Origin: Calamus simplicifolius
Lineage: Eukaryota; Streptophyta; Magnoliopsida; Arecales; Arecaceae
NCBI GenBank assembly: GCA_900491605.1
Contig: UESW01004011.1
Span: forward strand, 1,159,485 to 1,223,484
Reading direction: 5' to 3'
Length of the DNA stretch: 64,000 bases
The position numbers and the translations under genes are program-made. The notes under the pieces were generated by a model, which was not told the DNA's origin, searched no databases, and saw only the letters and a program-made list of their open reading frames with translations. This document shows, in pieces, positions 32,117 to 42,777 of this stretch (the first letter of the stretch is position 1; the number at the start of each line of letters is the position of its first letter).

Positions 32117-34669
32117 AATAGAGTTCATCGAAGGTATAGGATTTCTTGGGACATTACTCTACGATCATCGAAACCTGAGCAGAGGGTTTCAGATCAACTG
32201 GAGTCCAGAGTCTTCTTTTACGAAGAGAGTTTCAGAACAGTTGGTGCAGCATCATCATATTCATATCGATGTGCAGCCGTGTCGGGGTGACAACGACGCT
32301 TCCTATGTTCATGATTTGTTATAGCCTGATCTTCGGAAAGAGCTCTGAGTGGCCCTATATTGGGCCTTGGAAGTCATTCAAGATGATATTGAAAACTCCA
32401 TCCTCCATAAAGGAATGAAAATCTTGGTTCTTTATTGCCGAAGGGAATACCGGTTCAGATTTCCCCCAAGTATAGACGAGTTATGTTAAGGATTTGGATG
32501 CACACCCAGAGTTGTCAGAGCGAGAAAAAGAAGATTTGATCACCCTTTGCAGTGATCAAATATTCTCAGCTAGTGTTTTCTTGGCGAAAGATGCCCTTTT
32601 TGCCGCCAAGCTTAGCCTTATTGATCCCCAAAGTAAGCTCTTGCCTCTTTCCTATGCTAATTATATCTTAGCAATTTCACTACATACTAAATTATCGTCT
32701 ATTGTGGCTGCAGCTGATAGGTCAGAGTTCATGACCCAGATAAAGGGGAAGCTGGGCAAGCGCCAAAGAAAAATTGGTTCTAGGGAGAGGCACAAGTCCA
32801 AGAAAAAACTCCGTCTTCCTGAAATGCATTCAAAGGAGGAAAAGCGAACCAAGACTGGCCAACAATCCTCTATGTCGAAAAAGAAGGAGACGGGAGTATC
32901 AATAGTGAGAGAGAAGTCTTCCCCATCAAAAGGGAAACCAATAGTAGAGGAGGGGCTGGTGGTTGAAGAAAACTTAGAAGAGATCATCAAGGCTTTCCAC
33001 CTACAAGTAATGGTGATACTGGATGACTCTGATGGAACGTCGCCAACTGATTCTGTAGCCCCCCCGCTCGAAGACAAAGAGTTGTGCCCTGAGGGGTTTG
33101 ACAGCCCAAAAGTGCCCTCTGTGCATGAAGAAGAACCCTTAGTCCCGACTAAGGGGGAGGGAAGTTGATATAGACACCGAGGCATACGAAGGGCCTTATG
33201 TTAGGAGGCTCCTTCCCGAAGAACCAAGGGAGGTTGAAGGAAAAACCGAGGTGCCGAAGAGGCTGGAGGAAATCGAGCAGATGCCCATGGATCAAGGGGA
33301 GTCCTCGAACGAGGAGGAAGTCCAGAGTGAGGTTCCTCCAGTAGAGGCATCGGGAGGAAAAGGCAAGCAGGCCAAAATTTCTCGGATCGAAGTCTCCCAT
33401 GCCGAAGCTCTGCTCGAAGAGGCAAGGCGAATTGGGGTTCCTCGGACTAAGAACCCACAAATTAATTCCCTGGCTGTGAATTCGCTTATGCCTAATTCAG
33501 ATGTTGAGGAGATGCTGGCTACTCTGATGCAATCTGTCTTATATGAGAGGGACGGTTCCTCGATCGAAGAGGACCTTGTTGTCGCAGCATTCGGGCGGGC
33601 TGGCATACTGAGGGATATCGAACTTCTTTCCAAAATTAATAACCACTCTCTTACTAAGATAGCGTCAGCATACACCTTCTGAGGAAGTAGGAATATCAAG
33701 GCATATCACTTTTATAAAGTAATTTAGTTGGAACTTACTACCGAAGGTTCATTTGCAGAGCGCTATCATAATGAGGTCGTTGTGTTATCGTTTGAACCTG
33801 GTTGCGAGAGCCTGCACCCAAGCCAAAAGGGAGGTCTCCGCTCTTCAAAAAAGGGAAAAATCGGCCGATGGGATATCCTAGGCCTTGCTACTAGCCTAGG
33901 AGAAGCTGGCGGATTCAAAAAAGGCAGAACATATCTCTTCAGCAAAATTTCAAGCCGATATCGATGAGCTTAAGGGAGCTCACAAATTAGCCAATAAGAC
34001 TCGGGTCAAAAATTACTTCAATGTAGGTTCAAGCATGCTAAAGAGATAGAGGCTTTGAAAAGATGCTTCAATGAGAGGTGGAATGACCTGAATAGGAGTT
34101 TCGCCGAGGAAAGGAACGCTTTAAATAGAAGGCTTGCCGAAGAGGATGACAAATCCAAGTGGCACCGAGATCGGATTGCCAAACTTACTGCCGATCTATC
34201 CCAGTCTCAGCGAGAGGTCGAGGAGAGATAGTTAAGGATTGATAATATCAAGGGGATGATGTATCAATATAGGGATGATAAATTAAAGGCTCATGATAAG
34301 ATTCAGGAACTGAATACGAAAATGGCTTGGCGGGAAGAGGAAATATGGAATTTCCTTACTTTTTTTTCATTTTTTTTCTTTAATTACCATTAATCTGATT
34401 GACTTTATATCTTCAGGTGAGCAAAATGGCGTTTGAAGCCCATAACCAATTAATGGCTTTAAGTGCGGAGTTGGTCTCGAGTCGTCAAAGGTGTTCCAAA
34501 CTCGAGAGTCAAGTAGCTGAGACCAACAGGCAGGCTGCTCTGGTGGTAGAAGAGTACAGAAACTCCGCTCAATTTTTGGATGAGTGCAAGGTAGTCTACA
34601 CTGATGCATTCCAGTTTGGAGAGGAGGAAACGTGAGTGAAGATTTCTCAAAAATATCTAGAGTTAGACC
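32117..34669 (+). pseudogene. T1 antisense ORF, copy A, main body
   Basis: It continues the ORF begun at 823. The Transposase_28-like core has lost about 94 bases near 32230 compared with copy B. The readable part from 32494 holds LSEREKEDLITLCSDQIFSA and a long basic/acidic linker (KKKETGVSIVREKSSPSKG). A frameshift at about 33165 (a lost T relative to copy B) moves it to 33251-33682. A helical region follows (33730-34340). An intron-like stretch ends in ATATCTTCAG at 34416, then QVSKMAFEAHNQLMALSAEL and further coiled coil. Its donor has changed from GT to AT. S3 cuts the frame at 34670. Confidence 0.68.
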
Positions 34670-35049
34670 TGTTGAGAAATTTGGGAGATTGTAATTATTT
34701 AATTACCCCAACCTTATTGATTTTGATGATTTTCAAAAGCCATGAGTATTTTAAAGGAAATAATGAGTTTATTAATCAAAAACCTTGAGCTTATTCAAAA
34801 TGAAAGCAATGGACTCTCAATGTTTAAATTCACTGAGTTTTGAATCAATTTGAAAAAGAAGTTTCAAGCTCTATATTTAAGATTTCAAAAAGGAATTTTT
34901 ACATGTTATATTTCAATCAATGATTTCTTGAAACATGTCTTGAATTCATGCTTAATGTCATATTTATTGTATTCAAGTCAAAATATCATTTAAAATTATT
35001 CTGGGATGAATTTCAAAGTCAATCAAGAAAATTTCTGATTTTTGATACG

Positions 35050-35385
35050 TTCCGGAGCCGACTCTAGAGTTTCAGAGTCGACTCCAGTAAGTAACAGAGA
35101 TTTCTGATTTTCTCGAGTCGACCCTTGGATTTCAAGAGTCGACCCCTGACTCTGTGCGAGCCGACTCCTGGACTGTGCGAGCCGACTCCGCTCAAACAAC
35201 AGAAAGCATATTTTTTGAGCGCTTCTCGAGTCGACTCCCCATTTTCTTCGAGTCGACCCCCGACTGTCGGGAGCCGACACTTTGGTTCTTTGCGAGTCGA
35301 CCCTCTAACGTTTAAAATGTTTCTATTTTTAGTAATCGACTTCGAGCCGACTCCCACAGTGCTCGAGTCGACTCCGCAAAATCTG
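35050..35385. repeat. Palindromic motif array in S3 LTR U3
   Basis: Twelve motifs are found, such as GGAGCCGACTCTAG, AGAGTCGACTCCAG, TCGAGTCGACCC and GCGAGCCGACTCC. Most are imperfect palindromes centred on CGAC. The matching array in the 3' LTR is at 43785-44105. Spacing varies from about 15 to 55 bases. Confidence 0.88.
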
Positions 35386-35417
35386 GGCGCAATTTTTCAC
35401 GACGACACGTCAGCCCC

Positions 35418-35490
35418 AACGGTAATATTTTCAAATAACGGCTATATTTCTGTGTTTCTAACGGATATATTTTTGCAGAATCTATAAATA
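35418..35490 (+). promoter_or_regulatory. S3 LTR core promoter: three AACGG motifs and TATAAATA
   Basis: AACGG occurs at 35418, 35437 and 35460 (spacing 19 and 23), and TATAAATA at 35483-35490. The third lies in TCTAACGG, close to the published MSA consensus. Transcription would be expected to start about 30 bases past the TATA box, which would make the palindromic array upstream enhancer material within U3. The copy in the 3' LTR is the same (near 44150-44222). Confidence 0.6.
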
Positions 35491-36429
35491 GAGGAGCTCT
35501 TTTCAAATCAAAAAGAAGAGAATAGAGTGGTGAAAAAGAGAGAAAAGAAAATCTTTCAAAAAGAGGGAAAAACAGAGCTTCATTGGAAAAATCATTTGAG
35601 TCAAGAAAAGAGATTCAAAAGGAGTGAAATCAAAGAGAGAGATTCGTGTGCTCCAGATCTACAATCTACAAAAAGTTCAAGAGGAGATCCCAAAGCAACC
35701 AAGAGCAAATCAAGATCTTCCAACCTAGAAGAAAAAGAAGAAAAGCTTCAACCAACATCCAAAAGCCCCAAAGCTAGGAGAATCTGTGCTGAGGCCTGAT
35801 TCCACACTTCAAAGGAGTTGGAGAAGAGAAGCAAAGAAGCCAAGCCTGCATTCAAGCTTATTTAATCAGGCTTTTCTAAACCTAAGTTTTTATTTTGATT
35901 ATTCTGCTCAAGAGGAGCTGCTTGTATTAAACTCTGATTTATTTTCTTGTGTACTGATTCAATCAGTGGATTGAATCAGTGGAGGTAGTTGTACCTCGTT
36001 GTAAGCTTGGGATAGCTTACGTTTTGGGTTCGTTGTGATCCCGTTAAAAACAACGAGTTGGGTTTTGTGCTGGTAAGCCCGTGTAAAACCGGCTGGGTTC
36101 GTTGTGATCCCGGAAAACAACAAGTTTGAGTTGTGAGCTTGTAAAAACTCGGCTGTAATCTAGGGAGATTATAGTGTGGACCCAAGTGAATCTTGGGAGT
36201 GGACGTAGGTGCTGGTTGCACCGAACCACTATAAAATCTTCTTGTGTTTGCCGTGCTCATTTGTCTCTCACTCTATCTCTCTTATATTTCTGTTTGTGCA
36301 TTGCTTATAAGTTAATTTCTCTCACTTGCACATCTTGAGTTAATTTGTTTAAAACATTTCAAAAAGTCTTAAATTTTTAAGAACCCAATTCACCCCCCCC
36401 CCTCTTGGGTTGCCATCTGGGCCAACAAT

Positions 36430-36441
36430 TGGTATCAGAGC
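36430..36441 (+). other. S3 primer-binding site (initiator tRNA-Met)
   Basis: TGGTATCAGAGC lies two bases past the 5' LTR end at 36427. This is the standard Ty1/copia primer site. It is not a tRNA gene. Confidence 0.95.
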
Positions 36442-36489
36442 AAGTGCTCATTTAGAATTTGATCTCACGATCAAGGGCTAAAGATCCTT

Positions 36490-37779
36490 ATGGCAACACA
36501 AAGTGGTTCATGTGAAGGTCATTCTACGAATAGACCTCCTTTTAATGGAACCAACTATTCATATTGGAAAGCTAGAATGAGAATATTCGGACTTGAATTT
36601 GGGGAGTAATTGGACCTAGTACACCCACACACGTAGTTGATGGCACTATTGTTCCTAAGCCCGAAAGGGATTGGAATGATAATGATAGGAATGGCACAAT
36701 TAAATGCTAAAGCCTTACATTAAGAATCAAGTAATTCCCAACTAGGTGGAAATGCCATGAGGTTAAGTCAAAGAATCAAAGATAAATATTTTTTTTATTT
36801 ATTTACCATGGAACGAACATGCATGCACTCACTTTGTGAATGGTTTGAAAAGTCTTGGAATAATACTCTCTGTTTTTCGCAAAATTCTTAGGTCACTTCC
36901 AAGGACTTTAAGGCAAAATCTGAACATCCTACCATTAGCTTCTTGGTTCGCTAATGACTTGCTTCAAGTTAAACAACATGTCAATGAGGATGAGTCAAGA
37001 AAGAAGAAGAAGTCAGTTCTACCAAGGATTGAAGAATTTTGATTTCATTGAAGAAGCAAAAAATTGCCCCTCAAGAGACAATCTGAAAAGAGTGTGGAAA
37101 ATAGCTGTCTCTTAAGAAGGCCTATAAAAAAAGAAGACTTGAAGAGTCTTTTCCGAAGAAGAAGAAGAAGTGTTTGCTTTTGGCCGAAACAAGAGGTAAT
37201 ACCGAAACCATGTACTTTACCAAATGTTTGAAGCATTTAATTTGATTTCAAGGCTTTGAATTTTTGAAAAACTTAAATTTAATTAATGTGAGTTAAATCT
37301 TGTAGTTTTTTGATAAAAAGGAAACACTTAATGAATGATTTTGCTCATAAGATTGATTTGATTAAATCTGAAATGAAAATCTAATTAAAGAAAAAGAATC
37401 AATCTCTAATGAAAATGATTTTCTAAAGAAAGATGTTAAAAAGTATAAAGACATTGTTGAGAAATTTACTCTAAGCTCAACTAAACTAAATATGATTTTA
37501 GATAGTCAAAAAGCAGTTTTTGACAAAGCAGGTTTAGGGTATAACACATTTAGAAAACAAAAATCATTGAAAAATATTTTTGTAAAAGCTAACCAAAGTA
37601 ATATTACTTGTTTTAAATGTAATCAAAAAGGACATAAATCTTTTGAGTGCAAAACAATAAGTAATAATGAAAAATTAAACACTAAAGGAAAGAAAATTTG
37701 GGTTCCGAAAGGAACAATTTTTATTGCTACTAACCATGAAGGACCCAAGAAAGCTTGGGTACCTAAACATAAAGTTTAA
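36490..37779 (+). pseudogene. S3 gag, broken
   Basis: The ATG at 36490 gives MATQSGSCEGHSTNRPPF and the NGTNYSYWKARMRIF motif of the copia gag domain. It breaks after residue 40. Much of the N-terminal domain present in S1 is missing or scrambled between 36600 and 36850. The C-terminal part is well kept (37492-37779). It has a zinc knuckle, CFKCNQKGHKSFEC (37609-37650), and a basic tail ending KAWVPKHKV with a TAA. Because of the internal deletion this copy probably could not form particles. Confidence 0.75.
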
Positions 37780-37782
37780 ATT

Positions 37783-39350
37783 ATGTTGCAGGAATGTCTT
37801 GTAGCCAAAAGATCAAAAAAAAAGTGGTACCTTGATAGTGGCTGCTCAAGACATATGACGGGTGACAAAGATGAATTCATCACCCTGGAAGAAAAGAAAG
37901 GTGGAGTTGTTACGTTTGGCGATAATGGTAAAGGTCAAATTATGGGCCTTGGTAAAGTTCGTATAACTCCATCTACATTTATTGATAATGTACTTTATGT
38001 TGATGGTTTGAAGCATAATCTAATTAGTATAAGCCAATTATGTGATAAAAACTTTAATGTTTCATTTAAATCTTCAATATGCACTGTAACTAATTCTATT
38101 GATAATAGCATTGTATTTACTGGTTATAGACATGGCAATGTTTACTTGGTTGATCTAGAAAAATTATCTTTGAGTGATCATTGCTTGATTGCTGACAATG
38201 CTAATATAAATGAAATTAGTTGGTTGTGGCATCGTAGATTAGGTCATGCAAGCACACACCTTATTTCAAAATTAATTAAAATGGATTTAGTTAAAGGCTT
38301 ACCTAAACTAGATTTTGAAAACAACAAAATATGTGATGCATGTCAATTTGGAAAACAAACAAGAAGTTCTTTCAAATCTAAAAATGTTGTTTCAACTTCT
38401 AGGCCATTAGAGCTACTTCACATGGACCTTTTTGGACCAACTAGAACCACAAGTCTAGGAGGAAAGAAATATGGTCTAGTGATTGTAGATGATTATTCTA
38501 GATATACTTGGGTACTGTTTTTAGCTCACAAAGATGAGACTTTCTCGATATTCCTGAAATTCTTCAAGAAAGTCACAAATGAGAAAAACACTACCATAGT
38601 ATCTCTAAGAAGTGATCATGGAACTGAATTTGAAAATCACTTATTTGAAAGTTTCTGCACTGAAAATGGTATTAATCATAATTTTTCAGCCCCTAGGACT
38701 CCACAGCAAAATGGTGTAGTTGAAAGGAAAAATAGGACTCTAGAAGACATGGCCCGTACCATGCTATGCGAAAGTAACTACCAAAGTACTTTTGGGCGGA
38801 AGCTATTAACACAGCATGCTACATCTTAAATCGAGCCCTAATAAGACCAATCTTAAAGAAAACACCTTATGAATTATGGAATGAAAGAAAACCCAATATA
38901 AAATACTTTCATGCATTTGGATGTAAATGTTTTATTCATAATAATGGTAAAAACAATTTAGGAAAATTTGATGCTAAATCTGATGAAGGAATCTTTTAGG
39001 ATATTCAACAACTAGTAAAGCTTATAGAGTATTTAACAAGAAAACCTTAGTAGTTGAAGAATCCATTCATATAGTTTTCGATGAGTCTTTAGCATCTAGT
39101 TCTGAAAAGCTTGATGATGAGGAAGATACAAACATAATTGAAAAAGATCTTGAAAAACTTAATATTGAAGTATCTTCAGATCATGAACAAGAAGCTAAAG
39201 ATGATGATTCACATAAGGACGATGATTAATATTGATCATAATGATATAGATCTTCCAAGAGACTGGAGATATGCTCATAGTCATCCCAAGGAATTGATTA
39301 TAGGTGATCCATCTCAAGGAATAAGAACTAGATCATATGAGAAATAGTAA
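37783..39350 (+). pseudogene. S3 pol: protease and integrase
   Basis: One uninterrupted frame of 348 codons (37783-38829) starts just after the gag stop. Protease WYLDSGCSRHMTGDKD with catalytic DSG is at 37825-37870. The integrase HHCC region (WHRRLGHAS ... CDACQFGKQ) is at 38226-38355. The core LLHMDLFGPTRT, SDHGTEFENHLFE and PQQNGVVERKNRTLEDMA runs through 38410-38760. A lost base at about 38779 shifts the frame, and further losses at about 38994 and 39200 split the remaining integrase and linker. The central integrase is the best preserved enzyme in the window. Confidence 0.85.
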
Positions 39351-40303
39351 TCATCTTGCATTTGTATCACAAATTGAACCTAAAACTATTGAAGAAGCTG
39401 AAAAAGATAATAATTGGATGTTAGCAATGCAAGAAGAATTAAATCAATTTACTAGAAATAATGTATGGACTTAGTTGAAAGACCTAAAAATCATTCAGTA
39501 ATAGGATCAAAATGGATTTTTAGAAATAAACTAGATGAAAATGGCATAGTAATTAGAAACAAAGCTAGATTAGTTGCAAAAGGATATAATCAAGAGGAAG
39601 GTATTGATTTTGATGAAACCTTTGCACCAGTAGCTAGATTAGAAGCCATTAGACTTTTACTTGCATTTGCATGTCATATGAATTTTAACTTATTTCAAAT
39701 GGATGTTAAAAGCGCATTTTTAAATGGTTTTATAAATGAAGAAGTTTATGTTGAACAACCACCAGGTTTTGAAGATCACGAATTTTCAAATCACGTCTTT
39801 AAATTGCACAAAGCTTTATATGGTTTGAAACAAGCACCTAGAGCTTGGTATGATAGGCTAAGTAAATTTTTAATTGAAAATGATTTCACAAGAGGAAATG
39901 TAGATAAAACATTATTTTTGAAAAGAAAAAGTAAAGATTTACTTGTAGTACAAATATACGTTGATGACATTATTTTTGGTGCTACTAACAATTTCTATGT
40001 CAAGATTTTGCCAAGTTAATGCAGGGCGAATTTGAAATGAGCATGATGGGAGAACTCAACTTCTTCCTTGGACTCCAAATCAAACAAAGCAAAGAGGGAA
40101 TCTTCATCAACCAAACAAAATACACAAGAGAAATCCTAAAGAAGTTTGGTATGGAATCAATGAAACCCCTCGGAACACCAATGAGTCCTTCATGCAAGCT
40201 GGACAAAGATGAAGAAGGTAAAAAGGTTGATCAAAATATTATCGAGGTATATCGGATCCCTTCTTTATTTAACTGCAAGTAGACCAGATATTATGTTTTC
40301 TGT
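39351..40303 (+). pseudogene. S3 pol: reverse transcriptase
   Basis: The main frame (39465-40019) includes SKWIFRNKLDENG, RLVAKGYNQEEGIDFDETFA, NLFQMDVKSAFLNG, ALYGLKQAPRAWYDRLSKF and catalytic YVDDIIFGATN (39957-39990). It breaks at 39990-40019 by short indels, then continues FEMSMMGELNFFLGLQIKQ to TPMSPSCKLDKDEEGKKVDQ. A lost base near 39471 cuts the start and another near 40235 cuts the end. RT copies element RNA to DNA. Confidence 0.85.
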
Positions 40304-40899
40304 ATGTTATGTGCTAGATTTCAATCAGAACCTAAAGAATCACATTTAATTGCTGTTAAAAGAATACTAAGATATCTAAGTGGAACAAAAAATGTAGGTT
40401 TATGGTATTCTAGAGACTCCACATTAAACTTAATTGCATACTCTGATTCTGATTATGCTGGATGTAAATTAGATAGAAAAAGCACAAGTGGTGCATGCCA
40501 ATTCTTAGGAAGTAACTTAATCTCATGGTTTAGCAAAAAGCAAAATTCAGTTGCATTATCAACTACTGAAGCTGAATATGTAGCGGCTGGAAGTTGCTGT
40601 GCGCAAATCCTATGGATTAAGCGACAACTTGAAGACTATGGTATCACACTTAATAAGACACCCATAAAATGTGATAATACAAGCGCAATCAATTTAACTA
40701 AAAATCCAATTCAACATTCAAGGACAAAACACATAGAAATTAGATATCACTTTATAAGAGAACATGTAACTAATGAAGAAATTTGTCTTGAATATGTTAA
40801 CACTGAAGAACAATTAGCTGATATTTTTACAAAACCTTTAAGCGAAGAAAGATTTTGTTATCTTAGAGGAGAATTAGGGATTTGTGATCCTTTGGAATA
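40304..40899 (+). pseudogene. S3 pol: RNase H
   Basis: A clean frame of 198 codons runs to the TAG at 40898-40900. It includes SGTKNVGLWYSRD, LIAYSDSDYAGC (first catalytic Asp region), KSTSGACQFLGSNLISWFSK, TTEAEYVAAGSC (catalytic Glu region), RTKHIEIRYHFIREHV and the end ADIFTKPLSEERFCYL. This is the Ty1/copia RNase H. It is cut off from RT only by shifts near 40235-40300. Confidence 0.88.
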
Positions 40900-41079
40900 G
40901 ATTTTGAAACCCCTAAGGAAATGTATCTAGAGTTCTTTCAATTTCTCAAAATCTTAAGGAAATTTTATCTAGAACTCATATCAATTTGATCTCTCAAAAT
41001 CCATGATTTTTAATCATACTCAAAGATCAAATTCCGGACTCATTTCAGATTCTCTGAATCTTTATTTTTTTTCTGAAAT

Positions 41080-41275
41080 GGTCTCGGAGCCGACTCGGAC
41101 AGTATCGGAGTCGACCCCTGTTTCTGTTGAAACTCGGGAGCCGACCCCCGCTCTGCGCGAGTCGACTCGATTTCGGGTCCGTGCTCTGTGACTACTCGGG
41201 AGCCGACTCCACGCTTTGCGCGAGTCGACTCGACGTGGTCCCAGTTTGATTATCTAGGGCACGAGTCGACCCCAC
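41080..41275. repeat. Internal palindromic motif array upstream of the S3 extra ORF
   Basis: Seven motifs of the GGAGCCGACTCGG, GCGAGTCGACTCG and GGGAGCCGACCCC kind lie between the pol stop (40900) and the ATG of the extra ORF (41375). They share the GCCGAC centre with the S3 LTR array. The bases 40901-41079 are A/T-rich spacer. Confidence 0.8.
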
Positions 41276-41374
41276 GGACATTTCAATCATTTCTAATCAT
41301 TCCAAACTCTTTCCAAAGCTTTCCAAACCTTCCAAAACTCCAAAAACCTCTGATTATTCACTCCATCTAGATCT

Positions 41375-42777
41375 ATGGCACCTAAAACCGTGGAGCTAGC
41401 AGTAGTGGCGCCGGATTGAAGAGGAAACGGACCGTTCGACGACCCGTCGCGAGCCGTCTCCGGATTCGTCCTCTACCCTTCTCCGAGTGGTTCTCCTGTT
41501 CCAGCTACCACTCTTCAGGTAGATCACCTTGCCAGTAGAGTTGTTACAACCGGTAGAAAGTTGATTTTGAGTTATTTGAGAATGAAGGTTTTATAATAGG
41601 TAGACAGTTGATTGAGATGGGACTTGAGAAAATGTGTTCACTGGATTGTCCCACGTATCCTGCATTAGTTAAGGAATTTTACTCAAATTTGACTAGAGGT
41701 GATGATGGATTAGTTAGTGTGGTGAGAGGCATTGGATTGAATATCACTGCCACTATTTATCTAGACTGTTAGATTTACCCCTGTCTGGACCATCCACTAT
41801 GCCCCAGAGGATAGATCACCTGCCCTCACAAGATTATTGAACAGAAATTTTGAGGGTTTTGAAGAAGTTTTTGCAAGTCAATTGCCTTTGGAGCTGAGGT
41901 TACTTCACAACATCTGCAGTAGAATTTTGTTTCCCAAGACTGGCAGATTCGATTATGTATCTGAGAGAGATATTTTTATTATGGATGCCGTAGTTTCTGG
42001 GAAGCCTATTAATTTGCCTCGGATGATCATTTGGTACATTGCTGATTGTGGAGGGAAGAAGAAGTCAAGTTTGCCCTATGGCATGGTTCTAACGAAGTTA
42101 TTTCAAAGCCAAGGGATTGCATTTGGTGATAGTGAGCCAAAAGGGAATTAAGGCATACTGATTATTACTCTTTGGCTACTATTCATCGAATGGGTTTTGT
42201 TAAGAGGAATGGAAGATGGGAGAGGAAGAATATTGCAGAGGACAGAGCTATGGATGCTGAGGCCCCCAGACCATCTGTGAGACATTCTTCACCTGAGCCT
42301 CCTCAGAGCTCTTCTGTTCCAGATTCTGTTCCAGCCCCTGCTCCTGCTCCTGCTCCAGCTCAGACATCTACTTTATCATCTGTTAGCTTTTCTGATGTTC
42401 AGTTAGATCAGCTTAGATCCTTATTCAAATCTGAGATTAGTGAGCATGAAAATAGATTGAAAAATGAATTTGATGAAAAGTTTATGAATTTGAAAGAAGC
42501 TTTGTATTCACTTAGTGATCGGGTTGCATCTATTGAATCTACTCTTAGTTCATCCACCAGCTCCTTAAGTGAAGACTTGAAGAATATTTTTGGAGAGCTT
42601 AAGGATATCTGTGGTGACTCAGAGACCTATTCCCAGTGCAACGCCGAGCTTCAGGATAAGATTTTGACTGCTTGTACTTTTGTAGATAATAAGCTTAAAG
42701 ATTATGTTAAACTACAATGTGAAGGAATGAAGCAGATAGTTGATCATTTGAATAGGATTACAAGAAGAAACTTTTGA
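41375..42777 (+). pseudogene. S3 extra ORF (putative plant transposon domain plus coiled coil)
   Basis: The start MAPKTVELAV matches that of S2. Several stops lie in the first 450 bases. From 41837 the frame is open and shows LPLELRLLHNICSRILFPKT, GRFDYVSERDIFIMDAVVSG, PINLPRMIIWYIADCGG and PYGMVLTKLFQSQGIAFGDS, features of the putative plant transposon (Transposase_32) family. A frameshift at about 42150 leads to a second frame (42172-42777). That has a Pro/Ala-rich hinge (a PAPAPAPA run at about 42333-42360) and a long coiled coil (LRSLFKSEISEHENRLKNEF and on), ending TRRNF. I find no signal peptide or membrane anchor. Confidence 0.7.

Larger units (their letters stand above)
34670..36427 (+). 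repeat. S3 5' LTR
   Basis: It runs from TGTTGAGAAA to GGGCCAACA. U3 carries twelve palindromic motifs (35050-35385), then three AACGG and a TATA box at 35483. The R/U5 part includes the conserved GTGGACCCAAGTGAATCTTG and GGTTGCACCGAACCAC blocks and a C-run of nine or ten near 36395. A region of direct similarity to S4, S2 and S1 runs from the TATA box to the end. The U3 start (TTGAGAAATTTGGGAG) is less shared. Confidence 0.93.

Noticed and set aside
36430..36441. tRNA-Met gene fragment
   Set aside because: The 12 bases are the retrotransposon primer site. No tRNA cloverleaf surrounds them here, nor at 14532 or 22629.
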